From Mycolicibacter senuensis (GTDB lineage Bacteria; Actinomycetota; Actinomycetes; Mycobacteriales; Mycobacteriaceae), in the NCBI RefSeq assembly GCF_002101885.1, contig NZ_LQPS01000037.1, positions 48,743 to 112,742 on the forward strand: 64,000 nt of DNA. Direction: 5' to 3'. Positions 1 through 10,670 of this stretch are shown here, piece after piece. The notes under the pieces are model-generated. The model did no database searches, was not told the origin of the DNA, and saw only the letters and a program-made list of their open reading frames with translations. Position numbers and translations under genes: made by a program. The stretch's first letter is position 1. Each line of letters starts with the position of its first letter.

Positions 1-1076
<1,076 letters not shown>

Positions 1077-1166
1077 CAGTGCGCCCCCGTAGGTTCGGTG
1101 AAATCAGCTCCGCTACAAGCTACCGGCGGGAGGCCGAGTCTGCTCGCGCGGGTCAATCGACGTCAG

Positions 1167-1772
1167 TCAGATTTCCAGGACCCCATAGGTCTCGGCCGCC
1201 GGGGTGAACAATCGGGCCAGGTCAGCGGCCACATCATGGTCGGCTTCCGGCGGCATCGAGACATAGCTCATGGCCAGCCGGACGATGGCCCGGGCCAGGA
1301 TTCCGGCGTCTTCCTCGCTGGCCTTGACCCAGCTGTGCATGAACGACGAGGTGAGCCGGGCCGAGCAGCGGGTGATGATCGGGCCGCTGTCGGTGGTGAT
1401 GATCTGTAGCAGGTCGGGCTTGGCGGCACCGGTCAGCAGCGAGATCACCAGCGGGTCGGCGGCCGAGGAGGAGAAGAAGGACCGGAATCCCTCCAGGAAC
1501 GCGGCGTGGACGTCACCGACGTTGTCGTAGATGGCGCGTTCGACGGCGTCGACGAGCCGGTCGGCCAGCCTGATCGCGTAGCCCTGCGCCAAGCCCTGCC
1601 GCGAGCCGAACTCGTTGTAGATGGTCTGGCGGCTGACACCGGCCGCCTCGGCCACCGCGGCGAGCGTGATCGACGACCAGTCCCGGCTGGTCAGCAACTC
1701 CCGCATCGCATCGAGGACCGAGTCGCGCAGCAGCGCCCGGGATGCCTCGGCGTAGGGGACGCGTTTCACCAC
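1167..1772 (-). CDS. alkX: TetR-family regulator of the alkB cluster (AlkX-like)
   Basis: TetR/AcrR-type DNA-binding protein of about 200 residues. The N-terminal helix-turn-helix is clear (ITLAAVAEAAGVSRQTIYNE, roughly residues 32-51), followed by a ligand-binding helical domain that varies between family members. The reading frame is open further upstream, but that extension would run into the rubredoxin gene; two consecutive GTG codons (1772 and 1769) precede Lys-Arg-Val-Pro-Tyr and are the best starts. It lies 17 bases after the rubredoxin gene on the same strand, so it is probably cotranscribed with alkB. By position and similarity it corresponds to Rv3249c; repression of alkB relieved by alkanes or fatty acids is inferred from the family. 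Confidence 0.88.
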   Translation of the reverse strand: MVKRVPYAEASRALLRDSVLDAMRELLTSRDWSSITLAAVAEAAGVSRQTIYNEFGSRQGLAQGYAIRLADRLVDAVERAIYDNVGDVHAAFLEGFRSFFSSSAADPLVISLLTGAAKPDLLQIITTDSGPIITRCSARLTSSFMHSWVKASEEDAGILARAIVRLAMSYVSMPPEADHDVAADLARLFTPAAETYGVLEI

Positions 1773-1789
1773 CGCGAGATTAGCGGGTA

Positions 1790-1957
1790 TCACGCGCGGA
1801 CCGGTTCGAAGTCCACCTTCTCGCGCACCGCGCAGTCCGGGCAGCACCAGTCGTCGGGCACCTGTGCCCACCGGGTGCCGGCCGGAAATCCCTCGCGGGG
1901 TGCGCCGAGCGCCTCGTCGTAGACGTAGTCGCAGCCCGGGCAGCGGTAGCTCGCCAT
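1790..1957 (-). CDS. rubA: Rubredoxin, AlkG1-type
   Basis: A 55-residue iron-only electron carrier. Two Cys pairs bind one iron: CPGC near residues 6-9 and CPDC near 39-42, with the conserved PDDW just before the second pair. The second pair is followed by AVREKVDFE, a longer, Arg-containing turn. That insertion marks the AlkG1 class, which in tested alkane systems does not pass electrons to the hydroxylase. ATG at 1957 shares one base with the alkB stop. In M. tuberculosis a second rubredoxin gene, rubB (AlkG2 class), follows here; in this window only 17 bases separate rubA from the regulator, so rubB is absent. Confidence 0.93.
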   Translation of the reverse strand: MASYRCPGCDYVYDEALGAPREGFPAGTRWAQVPDDWCCPDCAVREKVDFEPVRA

Positions 1958-3192
1958 CACGCGGCCGCCCGTTCGCCCCGGGGCGCGCCGTAGCGGGCCA
2001 GGATCTTCGCCCGCCGGCGCGGTGAGATGTTGACCCGGGTGATGTCGCCGTCGTAGTGCGCCAGCACCCGGTGGTCCATCAGGGCCCGCCACAACGGCGG
2101 GAGGTAGGTCAGCCCGATCAGCGAGGCGTACCCGCTGGGCAGGTTCGGCGCCTCGTCCATGCTGCGCAGGGTCTGGTAGCGGCGCGTCGGGTTGGCGTGG
2201 TGGTCGCTGTGCCGCTGCAGGTGGTAGAGGAACAGGTTGGTCACCAGGTGGTCGGAGTTCCAGCTGTGCTCGGGTGTGCAGCGCTCGTAGCGACCGTTCG
2301 CCTTGGTCTGGCGCAGCAGGCCGTAGTGCTCGATGTAGTTCACCGACTCCAGCAGCGAGAAGCCGTAGACGGCCTGGATGATCACGAACGGGATCAGTGC
2401 CGGACCGAACGCCGCGATCAGCACGCCCCACAGCAGCACCGACATCAGCCAGGCGTTGACCACGTCGTTGGACAGCCACGTTCGCGGATCGGCCGGGTTC
2501 TTGTCGAGCCGGCGCAGCCGTGCGGCCTCCAGCTGCCAGGCCGAGCGCAGCCCGCCGAACACGCTGCGCGGCAAGAACTCCCAGAATGTCTCGCCGAACC
2601 GGCCCGACGCGGGGTCTTCCGGAGTGGCCACCCGCACGTGGTGGCCGCGGTTGTGCTCGATGTAGAAATGGCCGTAGCAGACCTGCGCCAGGGTGATCTT
2701 GGCCAGCCAGCGCTCCAGCCGATCCTTCTTGTGCCCCAGCTCGTGTGCGGTGTTGATGCCGACGCCGCCGAGGGTTCCCACCGACAATGCGAGCCCGATC
2801 TTGGCGAACCAGCTGAGCGACCCCTCGGCGCCCAGCCAGCTCAGATCGGTTGCGGTGAACAGGTAGGCACCCATGACGACACTGGCGTACTGGCACGGGA
2901 TGTAGGCGTAGGTGCAGTAGCGGTAGTACCGGTCGCTCTCCAGCTGCGCCATCAGCTCGTCGGGCGGATTCTGGCCGTCGGCGCCGAACCGCAGATCCAG
3001 CGCAGGCAACAGGAGGTAGACCAGGATCGGGCCGATCCAGAACGGCACCTGGGCGGCGGCGTGCCAGCCGAGCCGGTTCAGCAACCAGATCATCGGCAGC
3101 ATGGTGAACAGCAGCGTGGGGGCGATCAGGCCCATCAGCCACAGATAGCGCTTCTTGTCTCGCCAGACCTCCGCTGCGGCCTCGGTGCTCAA
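1957..3192 (-). CDS. alkB: Alkane 1-monooxygenase AlkB
   Basis: Membrane non-haem di-iron enzyme that oxidises the terminal carbon of medium-chain alkanes to 1-alkanols. From the TTG at 3192 the protein has 411 residues. Hydrophobic segments cover residues 20-70 and later regions. The diagnostic His boxes are HELGHK (about 150), EHNRGHH (about 179) and LQRHSDHH (about 325), plus NYIEHYG (about 285). TTG 3192 was chosen because AAGGAGG lies seven bases upstream; the longer frame beginning at 3216 would place that ribosome site inside the gene. Operon order is alkB-rubA-alkX. The missing second rubredoxin means its electron donor is probably encoded elsewhere. Confidence 0.96.
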   Translation of the reverse strand: MSTEAAAEVWRDKKRYLWLMGLIAPTLLFTMLPMIWLLNRLGWHAAAQVPFWIGPILVYLLLPALDLRFGADGQNPPDELMAQLESDRYYRYCTYAYIPCQYASVVMGAYLFTATDLSWLGAEGSLSWFAKIGLALSVGTLGGVGINTAHELGHKKDRLERWLAKITLAQVCYGHFYIEHNRGHHVRVATPEDPASGRFGETFWEFLPRSVFGGLRSAWQLEAARLRRLDKNPADPRTWLSNDVVNAWLMSVLLWGVLIAAFGPALIPFVIIQAVYGFSLLESVNYIEHYGLLRQTKANGRYERCTPEHSWNSDHLVTNLFLYHLQRHSDHHANPTRRYQTLRSMDEAPNLPSGYASLIGLTYLPPLWRALMDHRVLAHYDGDITRVNISPRRRAKILARYGAPRGERAAA

Positions 3193-3347
3193 TTCATGCC
3201 CTCCTTGTGAGCTCAACCACCGTTGCGGATGGACATTACCTTGCGTTCCGTCCGCTGTCTAGACATTTGATATCCATTTGTACACCGAGGTTCGGTGCAA
3301 CTGCATCCACACGGCCGTATAACTTTGAGTGCACAACCCACTCACGG

Positions 3348-4901
3348 ATGGGCACCACCGCGATGACGACTGCAGGGCCGGGGGCGGATTCGCGGCCGCC
3401 CACAGCGCTGCGGCTCGGCATCCACTACGCGGCCGGGCTGGCCTTCGCACAATTGCTCACCAGCACCGAGGCGATCGCGGTGGTGATGTCGCTGAGCGGC
3501 GAAACCCACCGCGGCACCACCATCTGGAACACCGAGACCGTGGTGCTGACCGGGGTGTTGGTCATCGTCAGCACCGTCGTGGTGGCCGTCGCGGGCACCG
3601 CCGGCATCGCCTCGTCGCTGCGCTGGTACACCGCCGGACAGCAGCCCGACGCCGAGCAACGCCGCGCCGCTCTGCACATCGTGCGCCGCCAGTCGGCGGT
3701 CGTGTTGGGCACCTGGGTGGCCGCCGGAGCGATCGGCCTGGCCGCCATGCGCTCGAGTGACGCCGGGATGATCCTGTTGCAGAGCCTGGTCATCGTCTTC
3801 GGCGGCACCGCCACCGTGAGCACCAGCATGCTGTTCACCCATCGCACCTTCCGGCCGATCGTGGCGGCGGCCTGGCGCGAGACCGAGATCCGCGAGAACG
3901 CCCCGGGGGTACTGTCCCGGCTGGTCAGCATGTGGTTCATCACCTGCGCGCTGCCCGCCGCGGCGATCGTCATACTCATCGTCTGCCGGCGGATGGGATG
4001 GGTCATCGACCGAACCGCCTCGGTGGAGACCCCGGCGCTGGTGCTGTGTCTGGTGGCGGTGCTGCTCGGGATGCGCGCCATGATCCTGGTGGCCCGGTCG
4101 ATCTCCGATCCGGTCGGCGAGGTCGTACGGGCGATGGCCCGGGTTCAGCACGGCGAGCGGGACGTCGTCGTCGGCGTCTACGAGCACTCCGAGATCGGCC
4201 GGTTGCAAACCGGGTTCAACCGCATGGTGGCCGGCCTGCGCGAACGCGACCGGCTGCGGGACCTGTTCGGCCGGCACGTCGGACCGGACGTGGCCCGGCT
4301 GGCGGTGGAGCGGGATGTCGCGCTGTCGGGCCAGGTGCAGGATGCGGCGATCCTGTTCATCGACCTGGCGGGTTCGACCGAACTGGCGGCCACCCACCCG
4401 CCCGACGAGGTCGCCGCGGTGCTCAACGACTTCTTCCGCATCGTGGTAGCCGCCGTCGACGCGCGCCACGGCTCGATCAACAAGTTCCAGGGCGACGCGG
4501 CGCTGGCGGTGTTCGGCGCGCCGGTCGCCTCCGAGGGTGCGGCGGCGGCGGCGCTGGCCACCGCCCGGACCCTGCTCACCCAGCTGCGCCGGCTGCCGTT
4601 GGTGGACTTCGGGATCGGCGTCTCGGCCGGGCCGGTGTTCGCCGGCAACATCGGCAGCGAGAACCGCTACGAGTACACCGTGGTCGGCGACGCCGTCAAC
4701 GAGGCCGCGCGGCTGGCCGATCGCGCCAAGACCGTCAGCGCCCGCGCGCTGTGCTCCCAGACGGCACTGGAACGCGCCGACGACGACGAGCGCGCGCGGT
4801 GGGCACAACACGACACGGCGGTGCTGCGCGGGCGCGCCGAACCCACCGTGATGTCCATGCCGACCGGCGAGCCGATCCCGGTGCCGGCCACCGGGATGTG
4901 A
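3348..4901 (+). CDS. Membrane class III adenylate cyclase with HAMP domain
   Basis: Predicted to make cyclic AMP from ATP at the inner face of the membrane. About 517 residues from ATG 3348; ATG 3363 is an equally possible start. The N-terminal half has about six hydrophobic segments, then a HAMP linker (ISDPVGEVVRAMARVQHGE) and a C-terminal cyclase domain. Both metal-binding Asp motifs are present (LFIDLAGSTE and FQGDAALAVFG). The Lys before FQGD and the VVGDAVNEAARLADRAK block, with its Asp and Asn, complete a catalytically competent site. It resembles the Rv1318c-Rv1320c group of M. tuberculosis. It is divergent from alkB across about 155 bases. The membrane half may sense a signal, which the sequence does not identify. 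Confidence 0.9.
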   Translation: MGTTAMTTAGPGADSRPPTALRLGIHYAAGLAFAQLLTSTEAIAVVMSLSGETHRGTTIWNTETVVLTGVLVIVSTVVVAVAGTAGIASSLRWYTAGQQPDAEQRRAALHIVRRQSAVVLGTWVAAGAIGLAAMRSSDAGMILLQSLVIVFGGTATVSTSMLFTHRTFRPIVAAAWRETEIRENAPGVLSRLVSMWFITCALPAAAIVILIVCRRMGWVIDRTASVETPALVLCLVAVLLGMRAMILVARSISDPVGEVVRAMARVQHGERDVVVGVYEHSEIGRLQTGFNRMVAGLRERDRLRDLFGRHVGPDVARLAVERDVALSGQVQDAAILFIDLAGSTELAATHPPDEVAAVLNDFFRIVVAAVDARHGSINKFQGDAALAVFGAPVASEGAAAAALATARTLLTQLRRLPLVDFGIGVSAGPVFAGNIGSENRYEYTVVGDAVNEAARLADRAKTVSARALCSQTALERADDDERARWAQHDTAVLRGRAEPTVMSMPTGEPIPVPATGM

Positions 4902-4933
4902 CCCAGCTCCCACGGCCATGCCACACTCTGGGC

Positions 4934-5848
4934 ATGGTTTACGCGATCGCCCGACCTCAGATCGAGGGCAACATCGCCGTCGGCGAAGACCGTCAGCTCG
5001 GCTTCGCCGAGTTCGGCGCCCCGCAGGGCCGAGCGATGTTCTGGCTGCACGGCACCCCCGGCGCGCGGCGGCAGATCCCGGTCGAGGCGCGGGTCGTCGC
5101 CAAGGAGGCCGGCATCCGGCTGATCGGGGTGGACCGGCCCGGTATCGGTTCCTCGACGCCGTACCAGTACCAGACGGTGTCGCAGTTCGCCGACGATCTG
5201 CGCACCGTGGCCGACACCCTCGGCATCGACAAGATGGCGGTCATCGGACTGTCCGGCGGCGGCCCGTACACCCTGGCGTGTGCCGCGGCGATGCCCGAGC
5301 GGGTGGTGGCCGCCGGGATCCTGGGCGGTGTCGCCCCGGCCGTGGGCCCCGATGCCATCGACAGCGGCCTGATGAGGCTGGCCCGGATCGCCGAGCCGGT
5401 GCTGCATCGCGCCGGGCGCCCGATCGGCATCCTGGCCACCGGCCTGATCCGGATGATCAGGCCGGTCGCCGAGCCGGCGCTGGAGCTCTACGCGCTGGTC
5501 TCCCCGGAGGGCGACCGCCGGATGCTGGCCCGGCCGGAGTTCAAGGCGATGTTCCTCGACGACCTGCTCAACGGCTCCCGCAAGCAGCTTGCCGCGCCCA
5601 TCGCCGACGCGGTGCTGTTCGCCCGGTACTGGGGATTCCGGCTCGACGAGGTGAAGGTGCCGGTGCACTGGTGGCACGGGGACGCCGACCACATCGTCCC
5701 GTTCTCCCACGGCGAGCACGCGGTCTCGCTGCTGCCCGACGCGCAGCTCTATGCGCTGCCCGGCGAGAGTCATCTGGGCGGACTGGGTCGCGCCGAGGAG
5801 ATTCTGCGCACCATGTCGCAGGTCTGGGACGGCGCCCAGGCGCGCTGA
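4934..5848 (+). CDS. Alpha/beta hydrolase
   Basis: A 304-residue hydrolase of the alpha/beta fold. The oxyanion region FWLHGTPGARR lies near residue 38. The nucleophile elbow is GLSGGGP, with the catalytic Ser near residue 110. The acid is probably in HGDADHIVPF and the His in ESHLGG near the C-terminus, so the triad looks complete. Substrate cannot be told. It starts at ATG 4934, 32 bases after the cyclase stop, and ends seven bases before the thioesterase gene, so the three may be cotranscribed. The ORF is open far upstream in this frame, but that part overlaps the cyclase and is not coding. Confidence 0.88.
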   Translation: MVYAIARPQIEGNIAVGEDRQLGFAEFGAPQGRAMFWLHGTPGARRQIPVEARVVAKEAGIRLIGVDRPGIGSSTPYQYQTVSQFADDLRTVADTLGIDKMAVIGLSGGGPYTLACAAAMPERVVAAGILGGVAPAVGPDAIDSGLMRLARIAEPVLHRAGRPIGILATGLIRMIRPVAEPALELYALVSPEGDRRMLARPEFKAMFLDDLLNGSRKQLAAPIADAVLFARYWGFRLDEVKVPVHWWHGDADHIVPFSHGEHAVSLLPDAQLYALPGESHLGGLGRAEEILRTMSQVWDGAQAR

Positions 5849-5855
5849 CCGAGTC

Positions 5856-6251
5856 ATGACCGCACCCCAGTCCATCAGGGAACTGTTCGCCCAACTCGGC
5901 TTGCAGGAGGTGCCCTCGGCCGACGGCACCCTGGCCATGGAGATGCCGGTCGACGAGCGGGTGGTCAACACCGCCGGCGGGCTGCAGGGCGGGCTGATCG
6001 CCACCATGGCCGACGTGGCGGCCGGGCAGCTCGCCTCCCGCAGCACCGCGTTCGGCAATGCGATCGCCACCACCGACCTGTTCATCCGGTATCTGCGGCC
6101 GATCAAGGTCGGGCCGGCCCGTGCCGTGGCGGCCATCCTGCGCACCGGCCGGCGCTCGGTGGTCGTTCAGGTCGACATCTACCGCGGCAACGACGAACAG
6201 CTCGCCGCGACCGCGACGGTGAACTTCGCCGCCGTCGACCCGCCGGCCTGA
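5856..6251 (+). CDS. Hotdog-fold thioesterase (PaaI type)
   Basis: A 131-residue protein of the PaaI/YbgC-like hotdog superfamily, expected to hydrolyse acyl-CoA thioesters. The family signature is VNTAGGLQGGLIATMADVAAG near residues 29-49, where the small residues and Asp shape the active site, followed by the typical DLFIRYLRPIK strand. The start is ATG 5856, seven bases after the hydrolase stop. Its substrate is unknown; association with a hydrolase and cyclase gives no clear pathway. Confidence 0.87.
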   Translation: MTAPQSIRELFAQLGLQEVPSADGTLAMEMPVDERVVNTAGGLQGGLIATMADVAAGQLASRSTAFGNAIATTDLFIRYLRPIKVGPARAVAAILRTGRRSVVVQVDIYRGNDEQLAATATVNFAAVDPPA

Positions 6252-6271
6252 CCGGCGGCGCGACGCGCTGA

Positions 6272-6300
6272 TTGCGTCACTTAGCTAAGCAACCTAATAT
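6272..6300 (+). promoter_or_regulatory. Promoter of the glycosyltransferase operon
   Basis: TTGCGT (6272-6277), a 17-base spacer and TAATAT (6295-6300) form a SigA-type promoter. The ATG of the glycosyltransferase lies eight bases after the -10 hexamer, the distance expected if transcription starts at the A of the start codon, so the mRNA is probably leaderless. Confidence 0.7.
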
Positions 6301-6316
6301 CTGGACACATGTCCAG
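6301..6316. promoter_or_regulatory. Palindromic operator overlapping the start codon
   Basis: CTGGACA-CA-TGTCCAG is a perfect 7-base inverted repeat with a two-base spacer. It begins directly after the -10 box and contains the ATG (6309-6311). A near-identical palindrome lies at the same place relative to the TetR gene at 10089, so this is the likely binding site of that regulator. Confidence 0.72.
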
Positions 6317-7583
6317 ACAGCCAGCCGGTGATGTCGAGCGTCTGCGGATCGCGCTGCTGTCTTATCGCAGCAAGGAGCACTGCGGCGGTCAGGGCGTCTA
6401 CGTGCGGCACCTGAGCCGGGGGCTCGCCGAGCTCGGCCACCACGTCGAGGTGTTCTCCGGGCAGCCCTACCCCGAGCGGCTCGACCCGGCGGTGCTGTTG
6501 CGTGAGGTGCCCAGCCTGGACCTGTACCGCGAACCGGACCCGTTCCGGGTGCCGCGGCCCAGCGAGATCCGCAGTGGCATCGACCTGCTGGAGCTGACCA
6601 CCATGTGGACCGCCGGGTTCCCTGAGCCGCGCACCTTCAGCCTGCGTGCCGCCCGGCTGCTGGCCGCCCGCCGCGACGACTTCGACGTCGTCCACGACAA
6701 CCAGTGCCTCGGCACCGGCCTGCTGCGGATCGCCGCGACCGGGTTGCCGGTGGTGGCCACCGTGCACCACCCGATCACCCGCGACCGGCGGCTGGACCTG
6801 GCCGCCGCGCCCTGGTGGCGCAAACCGGCGGTGCACCGCTGGTACGGCTTCGCCGAGATGCAGAAGCGGGTTGCCCGCCGGCTCCCCGAGCTGCTGACCG
6901 TCTCGAGCACCTCGGCCGCCGACATCGCCGACGACTTCGAGCTGGATCCGGCTCGGCTCAAGGTGGTGCCGCTGGGGGTGGACACCGAGGTGTTCCGGCC
7001 TCGCGAGCAACCGCGGGTCTCCGGGCGCATCGTGGCGATCTCCAGCGCCGACGTGCCGCTCAAGGGGGTGGCCCATCTGCTGGCGGCGGTGGCGAAGCTG
7101 CGCACCGAGCGTGACGTGGAGCTGCAACTGGTGGCCAAGCTGGAGCGGGGCGGGCTGACCGAGAAGCTCATCGCCGAACTCGGCATCGCCGACATCGTGA
7201 CGGTCTCCAGCGGCCTGACCGACGCGCAACTGGCGGAGGTGTTGGCCTCTGCCGAACTGGTCTGCATCCCCTCGCTCTACGAGGGGTTCTCGCTGCCGGC
7301 GGTCGAGGCGATGGCCAGCGGCACCCCGGTGGTGGCCAGCCGGGCCGGCGCCCTGCCCGAGGTGCTCGGCGACGACGGGGTCTGCGCGCAGCTGGTGCCG
7401 CCCGGCGACGCGGCGGCGCTGACGCGCGCACTGGGCGCGCTGCTCGACGATCCCGACCGGCGCCACCGGCTCGGTGCGGCGGGCCGCCGTCGAGCCCTGG
7501 ATGTCTACAGCTGGCCGGCCGTCGCCGCGGCGACCGTCGCGGTCTACCGCGACGCCATCGAACGGAGCGCGGCAACGTGCTGA
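6309..7583 (+). CDS. Glycosyltransferase, GT4 family
   Basis: A 424-residue retaining glycosyltransferase of the GT-B fold. The N-terminal glycine loop CGGQGVYVRHLSRGL (about residues 24-38) and the C-terminal nucleotide-sugar motif PSLYEGFSLPAVEAMASGTP, with the two Glu of the EX7E signature, are intact. No membrane segment is seen, so it is cytosolic or peripheral. Donor and acceptor are unknown. It is the first gene of a cluster with two methyltransferases, an alpha/alpha-toroid protein and a TetR regulator, suggesting assembly of a methylated glycoconjugate. ATG 6309 sits within the operator palindrome and probably at the transcription start. Confidence 0.9.
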   Translation: MSRQPAGDVERLRIALLSYRSKEHCGGQGVYVRHLSRGLAELGHHVEVFSGQPYPERLDPAVLLREVPSLDLYREPDPFRVPRPSEIRSGIDLLELTTMWTAGFPEPRTFSLRAARLLAARRDDFDVVHDNQCLGTGLLRIAATGLPVVATVHHPITRDRRLDLAAAPWWRKPAVHRWYGFAEMQKRVARRLPELLTVSSTSAADIADDFELDPARLKVVPLGVDTEVFRPREQPRVSGRIVAISSADVPLKGVAHLLAAVAKLRTERDVELQLVAKLERGGLTEKLIAELGIADIVTVSSGLTDAQLAEVLASAELVCIPSLYEGFSLPAVEAMASGTPVVASRAGALPEVLGDDGVCAQLVPPGDAAALTRALGALLDDPDRRHRLGAAGRRRALDVYSWPAVAAATVAVYRDAIERSAATC

Positions 7584-8309
7584 CCGTGGACTTCGACCGG
7601 CTGGGGATCGGTCCCGGGACGACGGTGATCGACGTGGGCTGCGGCGCCGGACGGCACTCGTTCGAGGCCTACCGCCGTGGCGCCGACATCATCGCGTTCG
7701 ACCAGGATGCCGACGAGATCGACGGTGTGGCAACCATGTTCACCGCAATGGCCGAGGCCGGAGAGGCCCCGGCGAGCGCGACGGCCCGCGCAGTGGTCGG
7801 CGACGCCCTGGCACTGCCCTACCCCGACGGCGCCTTCGATGTCGTGATCGCCTCGGAGATCCTCGAGCACATCCCGGCCGACGGTGCGGCGATCGCCGAG
7901 CTGATCCGGGTGCTCGCCGACCGCGGCACGCTGGCGGTGAGCGTGCCCCGCTGGCTGCCCGAACAGGTCTGCTGGCTGCTCTCCGAGGAGTACCACAGCA
8001 ACGAGGGCGGTCACATCCGGATCTACCGGGCATCGGCGTTGCGCGACAAGATCACCGGGGCCGGGCTGCGGTTCACCGGATCGCATCACGCGCACGGGCT
8101 GCACGCACCGTTCTGGTGGCTCAAATGCGCTGTGGGGGTCGATAAACCGGATCATCCGCTGGTGTCGGCCTACCACAAACTGCTGGTCTGGGACATGGTG
8201 TCGCGGCCGTCGGCCACCCGGGTCGCCGAGGCGGTGCTCAATCCGGTGGTCGGCAAAAGCGTCGCGTTATATTTCACCAAGGCCGACTTCACCGACCCGG
8301 CGAGAACCC

Positions 8310-8323
<14 letters not shown>
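7577..8323 (+). CDS. Class I SAM-dependent methyltransferase
   Basis: A 248-residue methyltransferase of the Methyltransf_11 type. Motif I is VIDVGCGAGRHSFEAYRRG near residue 17, the acidic residue after strand 2 is in AFDQDADEID, and the post-motif DVVIASEILEHIP near residue 92 matches the family. GTG 7577 overlaps the end of the glycosyltransferase gene by seven bases, implying translational coupling. The C-terminal half (HGLHAPFWWLKCAVGV) is aromatic-rich and could hold a lipid or sugar acceptor; this is inference. Confidence 0.88.
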
Positions 8324-10045
<1,722 letters not shown>

Positions 10046-10074
10046 CTACGCTAGCGTCGCCCACGCTGTTGTAG

Positions 10075-10080
10075 TAGCGT
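10075..10080 (+). promoter_or_regulatory. -10 box of the TetR gene
   Basis: TAGCGT fits the mycobacterial -10 pattern TANNNT and lies eight bases before GTG 10089. This is the same spacing as at the glycosyltransferase promoter. No convincing -35 hexamer is visible. Confidence 0.55.
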
Positions 10081-10096
10081 CCGGACATGTGTCCAG
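10081..10096. promoter_or_regulatory. Palindromic operator at the TetR gene
   Basis: CCGGACA-TG-TGTCCAG has 7-base arms with one mismatch. It begins immediately after the -10 box and includes the GTG start (10089-10091). Sequence and position match the element at 6301-6316, consistent with autoregulation. Confidence 0.68.
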
Positions 10097-10670
10097 TCCG
10101 GTGGCTCGGGAGTCGACGCGTCGTCGGCTGACGGCCAAACAGGCGGACACCGTCGAGCGGCTGAGTCGCGCCGCGATGACGGTGCTGGGCCGGGAGGGAT
10201 TCTCCGGCCTGACGATTCGCATGGTGGCCGCCGAGGCCGGGATCGGCGCCGCAACCGCTTACACGTACTTCTCGTCAAAAGAGCACCTGGTCGCCGAGAT
10301 CTTCTGGCGCCGGCTGGCCCTGGCACCAGCCCCGACGGTCGATTCCCCCGACCGCACGGTCCGGGTCGTCACCGTGCTGCGCCACATCGCGCTGCTGGTC
10401 GCCGACGAGGCCGAGTTGGCCGGTGCGGTCACCGCTGCGCTGCTCGGCAGCGACCCCGACGTCGAGCATCTGCGCCGCCGGATCGGTACCGAGATCCACG
10501 ACCGGCTGGCCACCGCGATCGGCCCCCGCGACGAACCGGACCTGGTCGATTCCCTGGAACTGCTCTACTCGGGAGCGCTGGTGCGGGCCGGCATGGGGTA
10601 CGGCTCCTACCAGCAGATCGCCGACCGGTTGGAGAAGTCGGCCCGGCTGCTGCTCAGCGCCGCGGGCTGA
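10089..10670 (+). CDS. TetR-family regulator of the glycosyltransferase cluster
   Basis: A 193-residue TetR repressor. The helix-turn-helix is LTIRMVAAEAGIGAATAYTY (about residues 38-57), followed by the usual FSSKEHLVAEIFWRRL. The C-terminal helical domain should bind an unknown ligand. GTG 10089 is preferred because the -10 box lies eight bases upstream; GTG 10101 is an alternative. The 3' end overlaps the convergent Csb1-like gene by 17 bases. The shared palindromes at 6301 and 10081 imply that it represses both itself and the glycosyltransferase operon. Confidence 0.88.
   Translation: MSSPVARESTRRRLTAKQADTVERLSRAAMTVLGREGFSGLTIRMVAAEAGIGAATAYTYFSSKEHLVAEIFWRRLALAPAPTVDSPDRTVRVVTVLRHIALLVADEAELAGAVTAALLGSDPDVEHLRRRIGTEIHDRLATAIGPRDEPDLVDSLELLYSGALVRAGMGYGSYQQIADRLEKSARLLLSAAG

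Noticed and set aside
3932..5848. A 638-residue frame in front of the alpha/beta hydrolase
   Set aside because: The upstream part is an Arg/Gly-rich shadow of the cyclase gene; only the part from 4934 has a protein family.
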